Shown here one piece after another: positions 15,055-24,631 of a stretch of 35,149 nucleotides of DNA. The notes under the pieces are model-generated. The model had not been told where the DNA came from. It made no database searches and worked only from the letters and a program-made list of their open reading frames with translations. This stretch comes from Falsiroseomonas sp. (lineage in GTDB: Bacteria > Pseudomonadota > Alphaproteobacteria > Acetobacterales > Acetobacteraceae): the NCBI RefSeq assembly GCF_030695085.1, contig NZ_JAUYTS010000149.1, positions 1-35,149 on the forward strand, in the 5' to 3' direction. How positions within the stretch are numbered: the first letter of the stretch is position 1; each line of letters begins with the position of its first letter. Made by a program: the position numbers and the translations under genes.

Positions 15055-15786
15055 ATGTCTGAAATCAAGAAACCCTCCCCCTCCAGCCGCATCGCCAAGC
15101 CGGCCGCGCGGCCGCCCCGCAAGGCGCGGGTGATGAGCCGCGCCCAGGCCGAAACCTTCCTGCGCGCCCTGGCCGCCGCCAACCCGGCGCCGGAGACCGA
15201 ACTGCATTTCCGCGATGCCTACACGCTGCTGGTGGCCGTCGCCCTGTCCGCGCAGACCACCGATGTGGCGGTGAACAAGGCCACCGCCACGCTGTTCGCG
15301 GCGGCGGCAACCCCCGCCGCCATGGTGGCCCTCGGCGTGGAGGGGGTGGCGCCGCATATCCGCCGGATCGGCCTATGGCAGGGCAAGGCGCGCAATGTGG
15401 TGGCGCTGTCCCAGTTGCTGCTCGACCGGCATGGCGGCGAGGTGCCGAATGACCGCGCCGCGCTGGAGGCGCTGCCCGGGGTCGGCCGCAAGACCGCCAA
15501 TGTGGTGCTCAACGTCGCCTTCGGGCAGGAGACGATGGCGGTGGACACCCACATCTTCCGCCTCGGCAACCGCACCGGCCTCGCGCCGGGCAAGACCCCG
15601 CGGCAGGTGGAGGATGGCCTGGTCAGGCGCTGCCCGCCCGACATGCTGCGCGACGCGCATCACTGGCTGATCCTGCATGGCCGCTACATCTGCAAGGCGC
15701 GCGCACCGGAATGCTGGCGCTGCCCGGCTGTGGCGCATTGCAACCACCCGGCGAAGCTTCTGGCCCCGCCTCCGCCCCAGCGCTGA
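15055..15786 (+). CDS. nth: endonuclease III (DNA glycosylase/AP lyase)
   Basis: A 243-residue bifunctional base-excision enzyme removing oxidised pyrimidines. The helix-hairpin-helix LPGVGRKTA (140-148) carries the catalytic Lys146, and VDTHIFR carries Asp164. The [4Fe-4S] cluster ligands fit C-x6-C-x2-C-x5-C at 213, 220, 223 and 229. The first ~26 residues are a basic/Pro-rich extension relative to E. coli Nth; translation could also begin at Met27. The gene is divergent from DUF2244. Its 3' end is followed by a GC-rich double hairpin (15788-15819) and faces the KGG-repeat gene. Confidence 0.97.
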   Translation: MSEIKKPSPSSRIAKPAARPPRKARVMSRAQAETFLRALAAANPAPETELHFRDAYTLLVAVALSAQTTDVAVNKATATLFAAAATPAAMVALGVEGVAPHIRRIGLWQGKARNVVALSQLLLDRHGGEVPNDRAALEALPGVGRKTANVVLNVAFGQETMAVDTHIFRLGNRTGLAPGKTPRQVEDGLVRRCPPDMLRDAHHWLILHGRYICKARAPECWRCPAVAHCNHPAKLLAPPPPQR

Positions 15787-15787
15787 A

Positions 15788-15819
15788 CCGGCCGCCCGGC
15801 CGGCCCCGCCAAGCCGGGG
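15788..15819 (+). terminator. tandem GC hairpins after nth
   Basis: CCGGCCG-CC-CGGCCGG (15788-15803) is followed immediately by CCCCG-CCAAGC-CGGGG (15804-15819), starting one base after the nth stop. There is no U-tract directly after it on the plus strand. It may terminate or protect the nth mRNA. It resembles in style, though not in sequence, the other gene-end double hairpins in this window. Confidence 0.5.
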
Positions 15820-15825
15820 TCCAGG

Positions 15826-15856
15826 AAAAAGGGCCGCCAGCTATTGCCGGCGGCCC
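15826..15856 (-). terminator. Rho-independent terminator of the KGG-repeat gene
   Basis: An eight-base stem (15831-15838 with 15849-15856) and a ten-base loop are followed on the minus strand by five T (15826-15830). It lies 21 bases after the KGG-gene stop. Confidence 0.85.
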
Positions 15857-15877
15857 CCGATGAAATGACTCTCCGGA

Positions 15878-16141
15878 TCAGCGCTGCTGGCTCTGCTTGC
15901 CGCCGCTACGACCCGCTTCGCTGGCCTTCTCGCGATCATTGGCGAAGTTGCCAGGGTTGTTCTCGCGGCCCTGGTGCTGTCCGCCGATATGCCCGGCCTC
16001 GCTGGCCTTCTCGCGATCATTGGCGAAATTGCCGGGGTTGTTGCCAGCGTTTTGCTGCTGACCGCCGCTACGGCCGGCCTCGCTGGCCTTCTCGCGGTCA
16101 TTGGCGAAGTTGCCGGGATTGGACGAGTTCTTGCTGCTCAT
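15878..16141 (-). CDS. KGG-motif (GsiB/Con-10-type) stress protein, three repeats
   Basis: An 87-residue, extremely hydrophilic protein made of three 27-residue repeats. Each has the core NPGNFANDREKASEAG followed by x-x-GG (RSGG, HIGG, RSGG), joined by Gln/Asn-rich linkers. This is the KGG motif found in the general-stress protein GsiB of Bacillus, YciG of enterobacteria and fungal Con-10, which are hydrophilin-like and induced by starvation, desiccation or heat. There is no signal peptide or membrane segment, so it is cytosolic. The DNA repeat is 81 bases long. GGGAG precedes the ATG by seven bases and a strong terminator follows the gene, so it is a single, probably abundant transcript. 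Stress induction is family knowledge, not seen here. Confidence 0.9.
   Translation of the reverse strand: MSSKNSSNPGNFANDREKASEAGRSGGQQQNAGNNPGNFANDREKASEAGHIGGQHQGRENNPGNFANDREKASEAGRSGGKQSQQR
15919..16122. repeat. 81-bp coding repeat, three copies
   Basis: Near-identical blocks starting CGCTGGCCTTCTCGCG begin at 15919, 16000 and 16081, exactly 81 bases apart. The first ~42 bases of each are almost identical at DNA level, including silent positions, while the linkers differ. This implies recent duplication or gene conversion within the KGG-protein gene. Confidence 0.9.
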
Positions 16142-16407
16142 GTGGGGTCTCCCTCATGTCTGGCCCGGGTCGTCCTGCGACCCCGCCGGGTGGCCCGGCG
16201 GGCAAGGATCGCCACGCCAGGGACAAGGGAAGAACGCCACGCCTGCGCCGGCGATCCGGCATGGAGGCCATTTCACGGGTTGCGCGAGTGTAGCAGTGCC
16301 GGACCGTGCCGGTTTCGCGGCCGGCGGCGGCGAGGGTGGCGCCGGGCGCCTGTCAGGGACAGGAAACCATGCGCTCTCCCCCAGCCGCCGGCAGTCTCAG
16401 GCGGAGT

Positions 16408-16815
16408 TCAGCGTTCCACATCCTCGAGCGACAGGCCGAAGGCGGCGACGCCCTCCGCCAGCAGATCGCCGAAATTATCCATGCCGAGCAGCAGTTCCGC
16501 CGCATCCTCGCCGCCGTCACGGTCGGCGGCCTGCTCCAGCGCCTCCTCCCACTCCTCGGCGGTGAAATCACCGCGGCCGACCAGGGCGAGCGCGATCAGC
16601 GCCGCCTGCTCATCCTCGTTCAGGGCGAGGATGGCAGCCCGCAGGCTGTCCTCGTCGAACTCGTCCTCGACCGCGCCGGTGTCCGGGTCCGTCTCCGCCT
16701 CGGCGTCGAGGTCCACGACCTCGGTGCCCTGCACGGCGCGGGCCTGGTCCACCAATGTGGCCACCACTTCCAGGCTGATGCCCAGGTCCAGATCGTCTTC
16801 CGATGCCTCCGCCAT
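16408..16815 (-). CDS. DUF3775 family acidic protein
   Basis: A 135-residue, strongly acidic cytosolic protein fitting DUF3775. It has a helical N-terminus (LDLGISLEVVATLVDQARAV), an acidic linker (DAEAETDPDTGAVEDEFDED), and the family core LNEDEQAALIALALVGRGDF followed by EEWEEALEQA. The function is unknown; such proteins are scattered through alphaproteobacteria. The ATG at 16813-16815 is preferred over an upstream GTG at 16836 because AAGGGA lies seven bases before it. It is a lone gene between the KGG gene and the cobW operon. The 266-base gap downstream (16142-16407) shows no gene. Confidence 0.8.
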   Translation of the reverse strand: MAEASEDDLDLGISLEVVATLVDQARAVQGTEVVDLDAEAETDPDTGAVEDEFDEDSLRAAILALNEDEQAALIALALVGRGDFTAEEWEEALEQAADRDGGEDAAELLLGMDNFGDLLAEGVAAFGLSLEDVER

Positions 16816-16900
16816 GGGGCCGTCCCTTTTCGTCACGCCGCGTTGTGTGGATTAGTAGCGCCGGGCCGGCCCGGTTCCAGGCCCGCCCGTCAAAAAACCC

Positions 16901-17722
16901 TCAGCCATTCACCCAGTCGGGTGCCATGGCGGGATTCACGAAGCGCTGGTCCTTCGGCAACGCGGCGATGGCCGCGAGATCCGCCGAATCCAGCGCCACA
17001 TCCAGCGCCGCCAGGTTCTCCGCCTGCCGCGCTGCACTGGCTGCCTTCGGCACCATCGCGACCCCAGGCTGCGCCAGCAGCCAGGCCAGCGCCACCTGGG
17101 CGGCCGTGACGCCATGCTTGCGGGCGATGTCCTGCAACACGGGCTGGTTGGCCGTCTCGCCCTTGCCGAGCGGCGAATAGGCGGTCAGCGCCATGTCGTT
17201 GGCGCGGCAGATTTCCAGCAGCTTCGACTGGTCCAGCAGCGCGTGGAATTCCACCTGCAGGCAGGAAAGCCCCACGCCCTGGTCGATGGCGCGTTGCAGC
17301 AGCCTGGGCGGGAAGTTGGAAACGCCGATCGCCTTGGCCAGCCCCTCCGCCCGGATCGCGGCGAGACCCGCCAGCGCATCGGCCAGGTCCAGCTCCGGGC
17401 TGGGCCAATGGATCAGCAGCAGATCCACATAGGGCGTCGCCAGGCGCTTCAGGCTGGCCTGGAAGGCGGTGCGGATCGCCGCGCCATTCGGCTTGTCGTT
17501 CCAGATCTTCGTGGTCAGGAAGATCTCGGCGCGCGGCACGTCGCTGGAAGCGAGGCCGGCGCCCACGGCGTCCTCATTGCCATACATCTCCGCCGTATCG
17601 ATGTGGCGGTAGCCGAGCGCCAGCGCGGATTGTACGGCGGCGGTGCATTCGGCGCCCTTCATCGGCCAGGTGCCGAGGCCGAGGCGCGGCATGCGGATGT
17701 TCGGGATGACGGGCATCGCCAT
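16901..17722 (-). CDS. aldo/keto reductase
   Basis: A 273-residue NADPH-dependent aldo/keto reductase with a (beta/alpha)8 barrel. The catalytic tetrad is complete: Asp42 and Tyr47 (HIDTAEMYGNE), Lys72 (LTTKIW) and His105 (LLLIHWP). The signatures AIGVSNFPPRLL and, near the C-terminus, the VPKAAS cofactor motif are present; the usual I-P-K-S/G of AKR5-type enzymes is replaced by V-P-K-A. It resembles the 2,5-diketo-D-gluconate reductase/DkgB branch, but the substrate cannot be inferred. GAGGAG lies seven bases before the ATG. It begins 11 bases after the WD40 gene, so it is probably the last gene of a cobW-WD40-AKR transcript. Confidence 0.92.
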   Translation of the reverse strand: MAMPVIPNIRMPRLGLGTWPMKGAECTAAVQSALALGYRHIDTAEMYGNEDAVGAGLASSDVPRAEIFLTTKIWNDKPNGAAIRTAFQASLKRLATPYVDLLLIHWPSPELDLADALAGLAAIRAEGLAKAIGVSNFPPRLLQRAIDQGVGLSCLQVEFHALLDQSKLLEICRANDMALTAYSPLGKGETANQPVLQDIARKHGVTAAQVALAWLLAQPGVAMVPKAASAARQAENLAALDVALDSADLAAIAALPKDQRFVNPAMAPDWVNG

Positions 17723-17733
17723 GCGGGTGCTCC

Positions 17734-18741
17734 TCAGCGTTTCGTGAGATCGACGAAGCCGGCAAGTCCGGCTTCCGTGCCGAAGGCCAGCCTCGTGCCG
17801 TTGGCATTCCAGGCAAGGCTGGTGATGGCCGACCCGCGCGGCGGCGCCACCGGCACCACCTTGCCGCTCGCCACATCCGCCATCAGCACCAGCCCGTCGC
17901 CGAAGCCGGCGGCGACAACTTCATGCTGCGGATGGCAGGCGACGGCGCTGCACAGAACCTCATCCCCGCCGGCAAGTTCCGTCGGCGCCTTGCCCATCGG
18001 GCCGCCGCCGAAGAAGGGCCACAGCACCACGGATTCCGCGCCGCTGGTCGCCAGCCAGCGGCCGCGGCTGGTGAAGGCCAGGGAATGCGTCTTGCCGGGG
18101 TAGCCGGACATCCGCATGTGCTGGCCATCGGCCAGCCGCCAGCCATGCAGCGCGGTTTCCTGCATGGCGGTCACGACATGGGTGCCGTCCGGGCTGAAGG
18201 CGATGGCGTGGTGGCTGCCCTTCCACTCCAGCAGCTTCGGCTTGTCCTCCTTCGCCGCGACGAACCACAGCGACGCGCCGCCATAATGGCTGGCGGCCAG
18301 CCGCTTGCCCTTGGCATCGAAGGCGAGACCGCCGACCGAGGACGGGTGTGGCAGGGATTTCAGCACCTGGCCCGCCGCATCCAGCACATGCGCGACCTTG
18401 CCGACGGAGGCGGCGCGGATGCCGGATTCATGCGCCGCGACATGGTCCACCCATTTGCTGCCGAATTTCTGCACCTCGGTCACGGTGCCATCCGGCGCGG
18501 TATGCACCAGGCGGCCATCATCGCCGCCGGTCAGGAAGCCGCCCTTGCCATCGGCGCAGGCCGATAGGATGGCGCCGTCATGCGCCGCCGCCGTGATGTC
18601 CCCGATCCGCAGCGTGCCATCGGCCAGGGCGAAGCCCAGCACGCCGGTGCGGTCGAACACCGCCGCCACCACCCAGCCGCCGAGTTCCTGCGTCGTGCCG
18701 CGCTGGGCCAGCAGGAAATCGGCCTCCGTCACGGCAGCCAT
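17734..18741 (-). CDS. WD40-repeat protein paired with CobW
   Basis: A 335-residue protein made of about seven WD40-like beta-propeller blades. Readable blade ends include LGFALADGTLRIGD, GGFLTGGDDGRLVH, SSVGGLAFDAKGKRLAASH, HHAIAFSPDGTHVVTAMQE, HSLAFTSRGRWLATSGAES and ITSLAWNANGTRLAFGTE. There is no signal peptide, so it is probably cytosolic. The ATG overlaps the stop of the cobW gene (TGATG), so the two are translationally coupled and probably physically linked. WD40 genes adjacent to COG0523 GTPases recur in alphaproteobacteria (recalled); a scaffold role for metal delivery is inference. Catalytic residues are neither visible nor expected. Confidence 0.88.
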   Translation of the reverse strand: MAAVTEADFLLAQRGTTQELGGWVVAAVFDRTGVLGFALADGTLRIGDITAAAHDGAILSACADGKGGFLTGGDDGRLVHTAPDGTVTEVQKFGSKWVDHVAAHESGIRAASVGKVAHVLDAAGQVLKSLPHPSSVGGLAFDAKGKRLAASHYGGASLWFVAAKEDKPKLLEWKGSHHAIAFSPDGTHVVTAMQETALHGWRLADGQHMRMSGYPGKTHSLAFTSRGRWLATSGAESVVLWPFFGGGPMGKAPTELAGGDEVLCSAVACHPQHEVVAAGFGDGLVLMADVASGKVVPVAPPRGSAITSLAWNANGTRLAFGTEAGLAGFVDLTKR

Positions 18742-19712
18742 CAGGCCGGGACCTGGCAGGCCTCGAAGCCGCGGCGCAGCTGCGGGCGGTTCAGGTCGCG
18801 GCCGATGAAGACGATCTTGGAGCGGCGCGGATCGCCCTCCTTCCAATTCCCGATGTAGTCGCCATCGGCGATCATGTGCACCGCCTGGAAGGCGAAGCGC
18901 CGGTCGTCATTGGCATAGGCGAGCACGCCCTTGGTCCGCAGCAGGTCCTGGCCCTTCTTCTGCAGCAGGTCGCTGATCCAGGCGTTGAACTTCTCCGGGT
19001 CCAGCGGGCGCGTCGCCTCGAAGGACAGGCTCATCACCGCGTCGTCATGCGTGTGGTCGTCCTCGCCGGAGAGGAATTCCGGGTCGCGCTCCAGGATGCG
19101 CTCCAGGTTGAAGGCGTCGCGGCCGATCACGGCCTCGATCGGCACGTCGGATTTCGTGGCGCGGCGGATCTCGGCATAGGGGTTGATGCCGCGGATGCGA
19201 CGCTCCACCGCATCCGCCTCCTCCGCCGTGACCAGGTCGATCTTGTTCAGCACGATGATGTCGGCGAAGGCGATCTGTTCCTGCGCTTCCTTGCTGTCCT
19301 CCAGCCGGGCGAACAGGTGCTTCGCATCCACCACGGTAACAATGGCGTCGAGCCTGGTGGCGCGCTTCACATCCTCATCGGCAAAGAACGTCTGCGCCAC
19401 CGGGGCGGGGTCGGCGAGGCCGGTGGTTTCCACGATGATGCCGTCGAAGCGGCCCTTGCGCTTCATCAGCCCGCCGATGATGCGGATCAGGTCGCCGCGC
19501 ACGGTGCAGCAAATGCAGCCGTTGTTCATCTCGAACACTTCCTCGTCGGCATCGACGACGAGGTCGTTATCCACTCCCAGCTCTCCGAATTCGTTGATCA
19601 CCACGGCGTATTTCTTGCCGTGCTTCTCCGACAGGATGCGGTTGAGCAGCGTGGTCTTGCCGGCGCCGAGGTAGCCGGTGAGCACGGTGACGGGAACGGG
19701 GGTATCGGCCAT
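18741..19712 (-). CDS. CobW/COG0523 GTPase, putative zinc metallochaperone
   Basis: A 323-residue G3E GTPase. Walker A GYLGAGKTT (13-21), the COG0523 metal-binding CxCC in GCICC (65-69), the ETTGLADP switch (about 95-102) and NKID (156-159) are intact. A His/Asp cluster, DDHTHDD (218-224), is typical of zinc-linked members, and the CobW C-terminal domain is present. Such proteins insert or allocate metal, commonly Zn and sometimes Co for cobalamin synthesis. No cobalamin genes are near, so a zinc role is more likely, though I see no canonical Zur box upstream. Overlaps the WD40 gene and heads the operon. The ATG is preceded by GGAG at nine bases. Confidence 0.92.
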   Translation of the reverse strand: MADTPVPVTVLTGYLGAGKTTLLNRILSEKHGKKYAVVINEFGELGVDNDLVVDADEEVFEMNNGCICCTVRGDLIRIIGGLMKRKGRFDGIIVETTGLADPAPVAQTFFADEDVKRATRLDAIVTVVDAKHLFARLEDSKEAQEQIAFADIIVLNKIDLVTAEEADAVERRIRGINPYAEIRRATKSDVPIEAVIGRDAFNLERILERDPEFLSGEDDHTHDDAVMSLSFEATRPLDPEKFNAWISDLLQKKGQDLLRTKGVLAYANDDRRFAFQAVHMIADGDYIGNWKEGDPRRSKIVFIGRDLNRPQLRRGFEACQVPA

Positions 19713-19848
19713 CGGGGCAGTCTCCGGGATCGGTTTGGGCGCATATATGGGATTGGGCCGCCCGGCTACCCGTGCGGCGCATGCAACCCTGCGATCCCCG
19801 GCGCCCGGGCGGCTTGGGCGGCCCGGAGGGCCGAGCCGCCGAATGGCG

Positions 19849-19920
19849 GCCGCGGCCTATGCCGCGAAGCCAAGGCCGCGGATGCGGCCGCCCGGCGTTT
19901 GAGGGGCGCGAAGGTGTAAC
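19849..19920. repeat. intergenic double-hairpin repeat, copy C
   Basis: It lies between cobW and the 3' end of the transaminase. GCCGCGGC (19849-19856), a four-base loop and GCCGCG (19861-19866) form stem 1; GAAGCCAA joins it to stem 2, GGCCGC (19874-19879) with GCGGCC (19884-19889); the element ends with TTGAG and GTGTAAC (19914-19920). The first 26 bases match copy B at 26160-26185 in 23 positions. It starts 17 bases beyond the transaminase stop. Confidence 0.7.
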
Positions 19921-19937
19921 CTTCGTGCGCGAGGCAA

Positions 19938-21263
<1,326 letters not shown>

Positions 21264-21349
21264 CGGAGTGGTCCTTCTGCGCCGCGATCCAAGCAAGCGG
21301 CGCGGCCGGGGGCAAGCGTTGGTGAGCCCAGTCTAGGCGCGCGTGGCGA

Positions 21350-22003
21350 ATGAATCTCCTGGTTCTTGATGGCGCCCTCGCCCGCTGCTCCGCCGCCGCC
21401 TTCGCGGACGGGGTTCTGGTGGCGGAGGAAACGGCGGATGGCGCGCGGCAGCAGCCCACCGCCCTGCCGCCGATGGCCGCGCGGGTGCTGGCCAGGCTGG
21501 GGCGGCTGGATGCGGTGGCGGTGGTGGTCGGACCCGGCGGCTTCACCGGGCTGCGGGCCGCCATCGCGCTCGCCGAGGGTCTGGCGCTGGGCGCCGGTGC
21601 GCGGCTGGTCGGCGTCACGAGCGGGGAGGCGCTGGCCGCCGCCCTGCCGGATGCGCTGCGGCAGACCCATGCGGTGTGGTCGGCGGTGGACACCAAGCGT
21701 GGCCGGCTGGTGCTGGAATGCCTCGCCCCCGGCGCCTGGACCACAGACGGCCCACCACGCCCGATGGCGGAGGCCGAGTTGCCGCGCCCGGATGGCCCGG
21801 TGGCGCTGGTCGGCGACGCCGCGGCAGTCGCCGCCGCCCGGTTGCTGGCGCGCGGCGCCCGCGCGGTGCTGACCGACAGCCGCCTGCCGCAGGCCGCCGC
21901 GGCCGGCCGCGTGGCGCTGCTGCGCCTGGCCGGCACGATCGCGCCGCGGGATGCCGCGCCGCTCTACGCCGAGCCGCCGGCAGTGCGGCTGCCCGGCGCG
22001 TGA
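21350..22003 (+). CDS. tsaB: tRNA threonylcarbamoyladenosine protein TsaB
   Basis: A 217-residue TsaB (YeaZ), the scaffold partner that, with TsaD and TsaE, adds the t6A modification at A37 of ANN-decoding tRNAs. It opens with MNLLVLDGALARCSAA, the ASKHA-like first strand pattern (the usual LAIDTS is diverged), and carries the diagnostic VVVGPGGFTGLRAAIALAEGLA (residues about 58-79). The length is slightly short, as in other alphaproteobacteria. No good Shine-Dalgarno is visible. It is ten bases ahead of rimI, the normal pairing, and divergent from the transaminase. It lacks an N-terminal ATPase signature, as expected for a TsaB. Confidence 0.9.
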   Translation: MNLLVLDGALARCSAAAFADGVLVAEETADGARQQPTALPPMAARVLARLGRLDAVAVVVGPGGFTGLRAAIALAEGLALGAGARLVGVTSGEALAAALPDALRQTHAVWSAVDTKRGRLVLECLAPGAWTTDGPPRPMAEAELPRPDGPVALVGDAAAVAAARLLARGARAVLTDSRLPQAAAAGRVALLRLAGTIAPRDAAPLYAEPPAVRLPGA

Positions 22004-22013
22004 TGAGCCCACC

Positions 22014-22421
22014 ATGAATCCGGTTGCGGCCGCGGCGCTGCATGCCGCCAGCTTCCCCCCGGCCGAGGCCTGGGGGCCGGATGCCATCGCGCTGATGCTG
22101 GAGATGCCCGGCGCCTTTGGCGTGCTGCGCCCGGGCGCCGGCTTCGTGCTGGTCCGCGTCGCAGCGGATGAGGCCGAGATCCTGACCCTGGCGGTGGTGC
22201 CCACGGCCCGCCGCGCCGGCCTGGGGTCCTGCCTGATGGCCGAGGCGATGGCCGGCGCCCGGGCGCGGGGCGCGCTGGCGCTGTTCCTGGAGGTTTCGGA
22301 CCGCAACGCGCCGGCCCGCGCGCTGTATGCCGCATGCGGATTTACGGAAGTGGGGCGGCGGCGGCGCTACTACGCGGATGGCGCCGATGCGCTGGTGCTG
22401 CGGCGGGCGCTGGACGCGTAG
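22014..22421 (+). CDS. rimI: ribosomal-protein-alanine N-acetyltransferase RimI
   Basis: A 135-residue GNAT acetyltransferase. Motif A (acetyl-CoA pyrophosphate loop) reads LAVVPTARRAGLGSCLM, the RxGhGxxL-like pattern of RimI. The following LFLEVSDRNAPARALYAACGF and RRRYYADGADALVL are typical of RimI, which acetylates the N-terminal Ala of S18. The pairing with tsaB supports it; in many bacteria the pair is conserved. The ATG at 22014 is ten bases after the tsaB stop. Its 3' end faces the chemoreceptor gene, and repeat copy A lies in between. Confidence 0.9.
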   Translation: MNPVAAAALHAASFPPAEAWGPDAIALMLEMPGAFGVLRPGAGFVLVRVAADEAEILTLAVVPTARRAGLGSCLMAEAMAGARARGALALFLEVSDRNAPARALYAACGFTEVGRRRRYYADGADALVLRRALDA

Positions 22422-22444
22422 TCATCCCGGATCCCGGCGATCGC

Positions 22445-22506
22445 GACCTGCGACCGGCGCAGGCGGGTGATCGCCGGGTCACGTCATGGCCGTGACGCAC
22501 CGCGGC
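22445..22506. repeat. intergenic repeat, copy A
   Basis: These 62 bases align without gaps to 26106-26167 with 49 identities. GTCACG and CGTGAC in the middle form an inverted repeat around seven bases, and the related sequence in copy B forms GGTCGCGG/CCGTGACC. It lies between the converging 3' ends of rimI and the chemoreceptor gene. Confidence 0.7.
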
Positions 22507-22555
22507 CTGGGCATCGCGCCTTCGGTGCGACGCAGCCAGGCTCGCGGATCCGCTA

Positions 22556-24631
22556 TCATGCGGCGCGGATCGCGCCGAGGAAGGTGTCCACCTTACCGCG
22601 CAGCATCTCGGCCTGCCGGGCCAGTTCGGCGGAGGCGCTGCGGACATCGGCGGCGGCGGTGCCGGTGCGGGCCGCATCCTCGCTGACGCCCGTCGCGTGA
22701 TGCGCGGCCTGGCGGGTGCCGCTGGCGGCTTCCGCCACTGCCTGGCCGATCTCCGCCGTGGCCTGCGCCTGCTGGGACGCGGTCTCCGCCACCTGGGCGG
22801 TGGTCGCGTTCAGCGTCTCGATGGTGCGCGCGATGGCGCGCACCACGTCCACGGTGCGGTTGGTCTCGGTCTGCATGGCGCCGATCTGCGCGCCGATTTC
22901 CTCCGTCGCCTTGGCGGTCTGCGCGGCGAGCTGCTTCACCTCCGACGCAACCACGGCGAAGCCCTTGCCGGCCTCCCCGGCCCGCGCCGCCTCGATGGTG
23001 GCGTTGAGCGCGAGAAGGTTGGTCTGGCCGGCGATGTCGCCGATCAGCCGGACGACGTCACCGATGCGCGATGCCGCCTCGGACAGGCCGCGGACGGTGG
23101 AGTCGGTCGCCTCGGCGGCGGCGGTAGCCTCCCGCGCCGCCTGGGCGGAGGCCTCGATCTGGCGGACGACTTCGGCGATGGAGGCGGAGAGTTCCTCCGT
23201 CGCGGCGGCGACGCTGCCGACATTGGTGCTGGCAAGGGCGGAGGCTTCGGCCACGGCATTGGCGCGGGAGGCTCCGCTTTCCGCGGTGGAGGCCATGGAG
23301 CCGGCCGTGGCGTCCAGCTCGGTGGCGGCGGAGGCAACGGTGCGGAGCACGTCCGCGGTTTCACCCTCGAAGCCGTGCAGCAGCGTTTCCACCGCGGCGG
23401 CGCGGGCGAGGCGGGATTGCCGTTCGGTGGCCTGCGCGGCCTCCAGGGCTTCGCGCTGGAGCGAGGCGTGGCGCAGATTCTCGACGGCACCGGCCATCTC
23501 GCCAAGCTCATCGGTGCGGTCACGGCCCGGCACGTCCAGCGTCAACTCGCCGGCGCCGATGCGGCCGACCACGCCGGTCAAGGCGCCCAGCGGTGCGACG
23601 ATCCGGCGCAGCATCACCAGCAATGCGCCCAGCACCAGGCCGAAGGTGACCAGCATGGCGAGGCCGGTGAAATGCAGCGCGCGCCAATGCGCCGCGCTGG
23701 TGGCCTCGCCGGTGGCCAGCGCTTCCTCAAGTGCCGCATCGCGCATGCCCAGCAAATCGGCCAGGGCGGCGACGGAGAAGGGGCGGAACTCCTCGATGGT
23801 CACCGGCCATGCGGCGGACTGGGCCGCGGGCGGTGCGCCGAGGCGGCTGGCGGCCTCGTCGATCAGGCGGCTCCAGCGCGGTTCGGCTTGGCCGACGAAG
23901 CTGCGGCGCTGTGCCGCCAGGGCTTCCATCAGGCGCGGCGTGGCCAGGGCTTCCACCAGGCGTTCGGTGTTGCTGAAGGATTCCTGCATGCGGCCGGTCA
24001 GCAGGCGGGCCGTGGTGACGGCCTGCGCGTCCACCGGGCGGCCACCAACCCAGCCGGTGATGAACAGGGCGCGGCGGCCGGCGACGTCGCGCAGCGTCGC
24101 GGCATGGATGGCGACCTCTGCCCGGATGGCCAGGTCGGGCGCTGTGGCGGCCAGGCGACGGCCAACGGTCTGTGCCAGGACGGTCATGCCATTGCCGATC
24201 TCGTTCCGTGCCGCCGTGAGGTCGCGCAGGATCGCCGGATCGCGTTCCGCCACCGGCCGGCCGGCGGCTTCCGTGACGCGCCGCAGCAGTTCCGTCGCCG
24301 TCTGGGCCGTACGCTGCATGACCGCGGGATCGAAGCCGGCGGCGGTTGCGCTGGCTTCGGCCGCATTGAGCATGCGGAGCGCCGTCGCATGTCCCTCCCG
24401 CAACTCGGCCAGGTTCGGCTGCGGCGTGACCAGCGCGCCGCTCAGCCGGCCGGATTGCACGGCGTAGCCGATCTGGGCACGCAGCACGTCGTTCAGGGTG
24501 CGGGTCTCGAGGATGCTCCGGTCTGCCTGCCGGGCGTCGCGCCAGGCCTCATTTGCCAGCCAGGCCGATAGAAGGAAACCGGGCATCGCGATCAAGGCGA
24601 AGCCGAGAAAGAAGACGGTCCGGATGCGCAT
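22556..24631 (-). CDS. methyl-accepting chemotaxis protein
   Basis: A 691-residue chemoreceptor. TM1 is near residues 7-28; a ~290-residue periplasmic sensor domain, mostly helical and Ala-rich, follows; TM2 (about 318-342) leads to a HAMP domain ([22 protein letters not shown] onward) and a long cytoplasmic coiled coil. The strictly conserved tip, [23 protein letters not shown], is intact, so it can engage CheA/CheW. I see no obvious C-terminal CheR/CheB-tethering pentapeptide. The ligand is unknown; the sensor resembles helical-bundle nitrate/nitrite-sensing-type domains only loosely. No che genes are nearby. It is divergent from the DegT gene across a 301-base spacer that holds a palindrome. 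Confidence 0.93.
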   Translation of the reverse strand: MRIRTVFFLGFALIAMPGFLLSAWLANEAWRDARQADRSILETRTLNDVLRAQIGYAVQSGRLSGALVTPQPNLAELREGHATALRMLNAAEASATAAGFDPAVMQRTAQTATELLRRVTEAAGRPVAERDPAILRDLTAARNEIGNGMTVLAQTVGRRLAATAPDLAIRAEVAIHAATLRDVAGRRALFITGWVGGRPVDAQAVTTARLLTGRMQESFSNTERLVEALATPRLMEALAAQRRSFVGQAEPRWSRLIDEAASRLGAPPAAQSAAWPVTIEEFRPFSVAALADLLGMRDAALEEALATGEATSAAHWRALHFTGLAMLVTFGLVLGALLVMLRRIVAPLGALTGVVGRIGAGELTLDVPGRDRTDELGEMAGAVENLRHASLQREALEAAQATERQSRLARAAAVETLLHGFEGETADVLRTVASAATELDATAGSMASTAESGASRANAVAEASALASTNVGSVAAATEELSASIAEVVRQIEASAQAAREATAAAEATDSTVRGLSEAASRIGDVVRLIGDIAGQTNLLALNATIEAARAGEAGKGFAVVASEVKQLAAQTAKATEEIGAQIGAMQTETNRTVDVVRAIARTIETLNATTAQVAETASQQAQATAEIGQAVAEAASGTRQAAHHATGVSEDAARTGTAAADVRSASAELARQAEMLRGKVDTFLGAIRAA

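Noticed and set aside
19567..19575. TTATCCACT resembling a DnaA box
   Set aside because: A single near match inside the cobW coding region (encoding VDN on the other strand), with no cluster or AT-rich element; not an origin.
19713..19760. Zur box ahead of cobW
   Set aside because: CATATATG is palindromic but does not fit the Zur consensus; no operator can be claimed.
22697..24571. 624-codon open frame opposite the chemoreceptor
   Set aside because: Gly/Arg/His-rich shadow of the receptor helices; no support as a gene.
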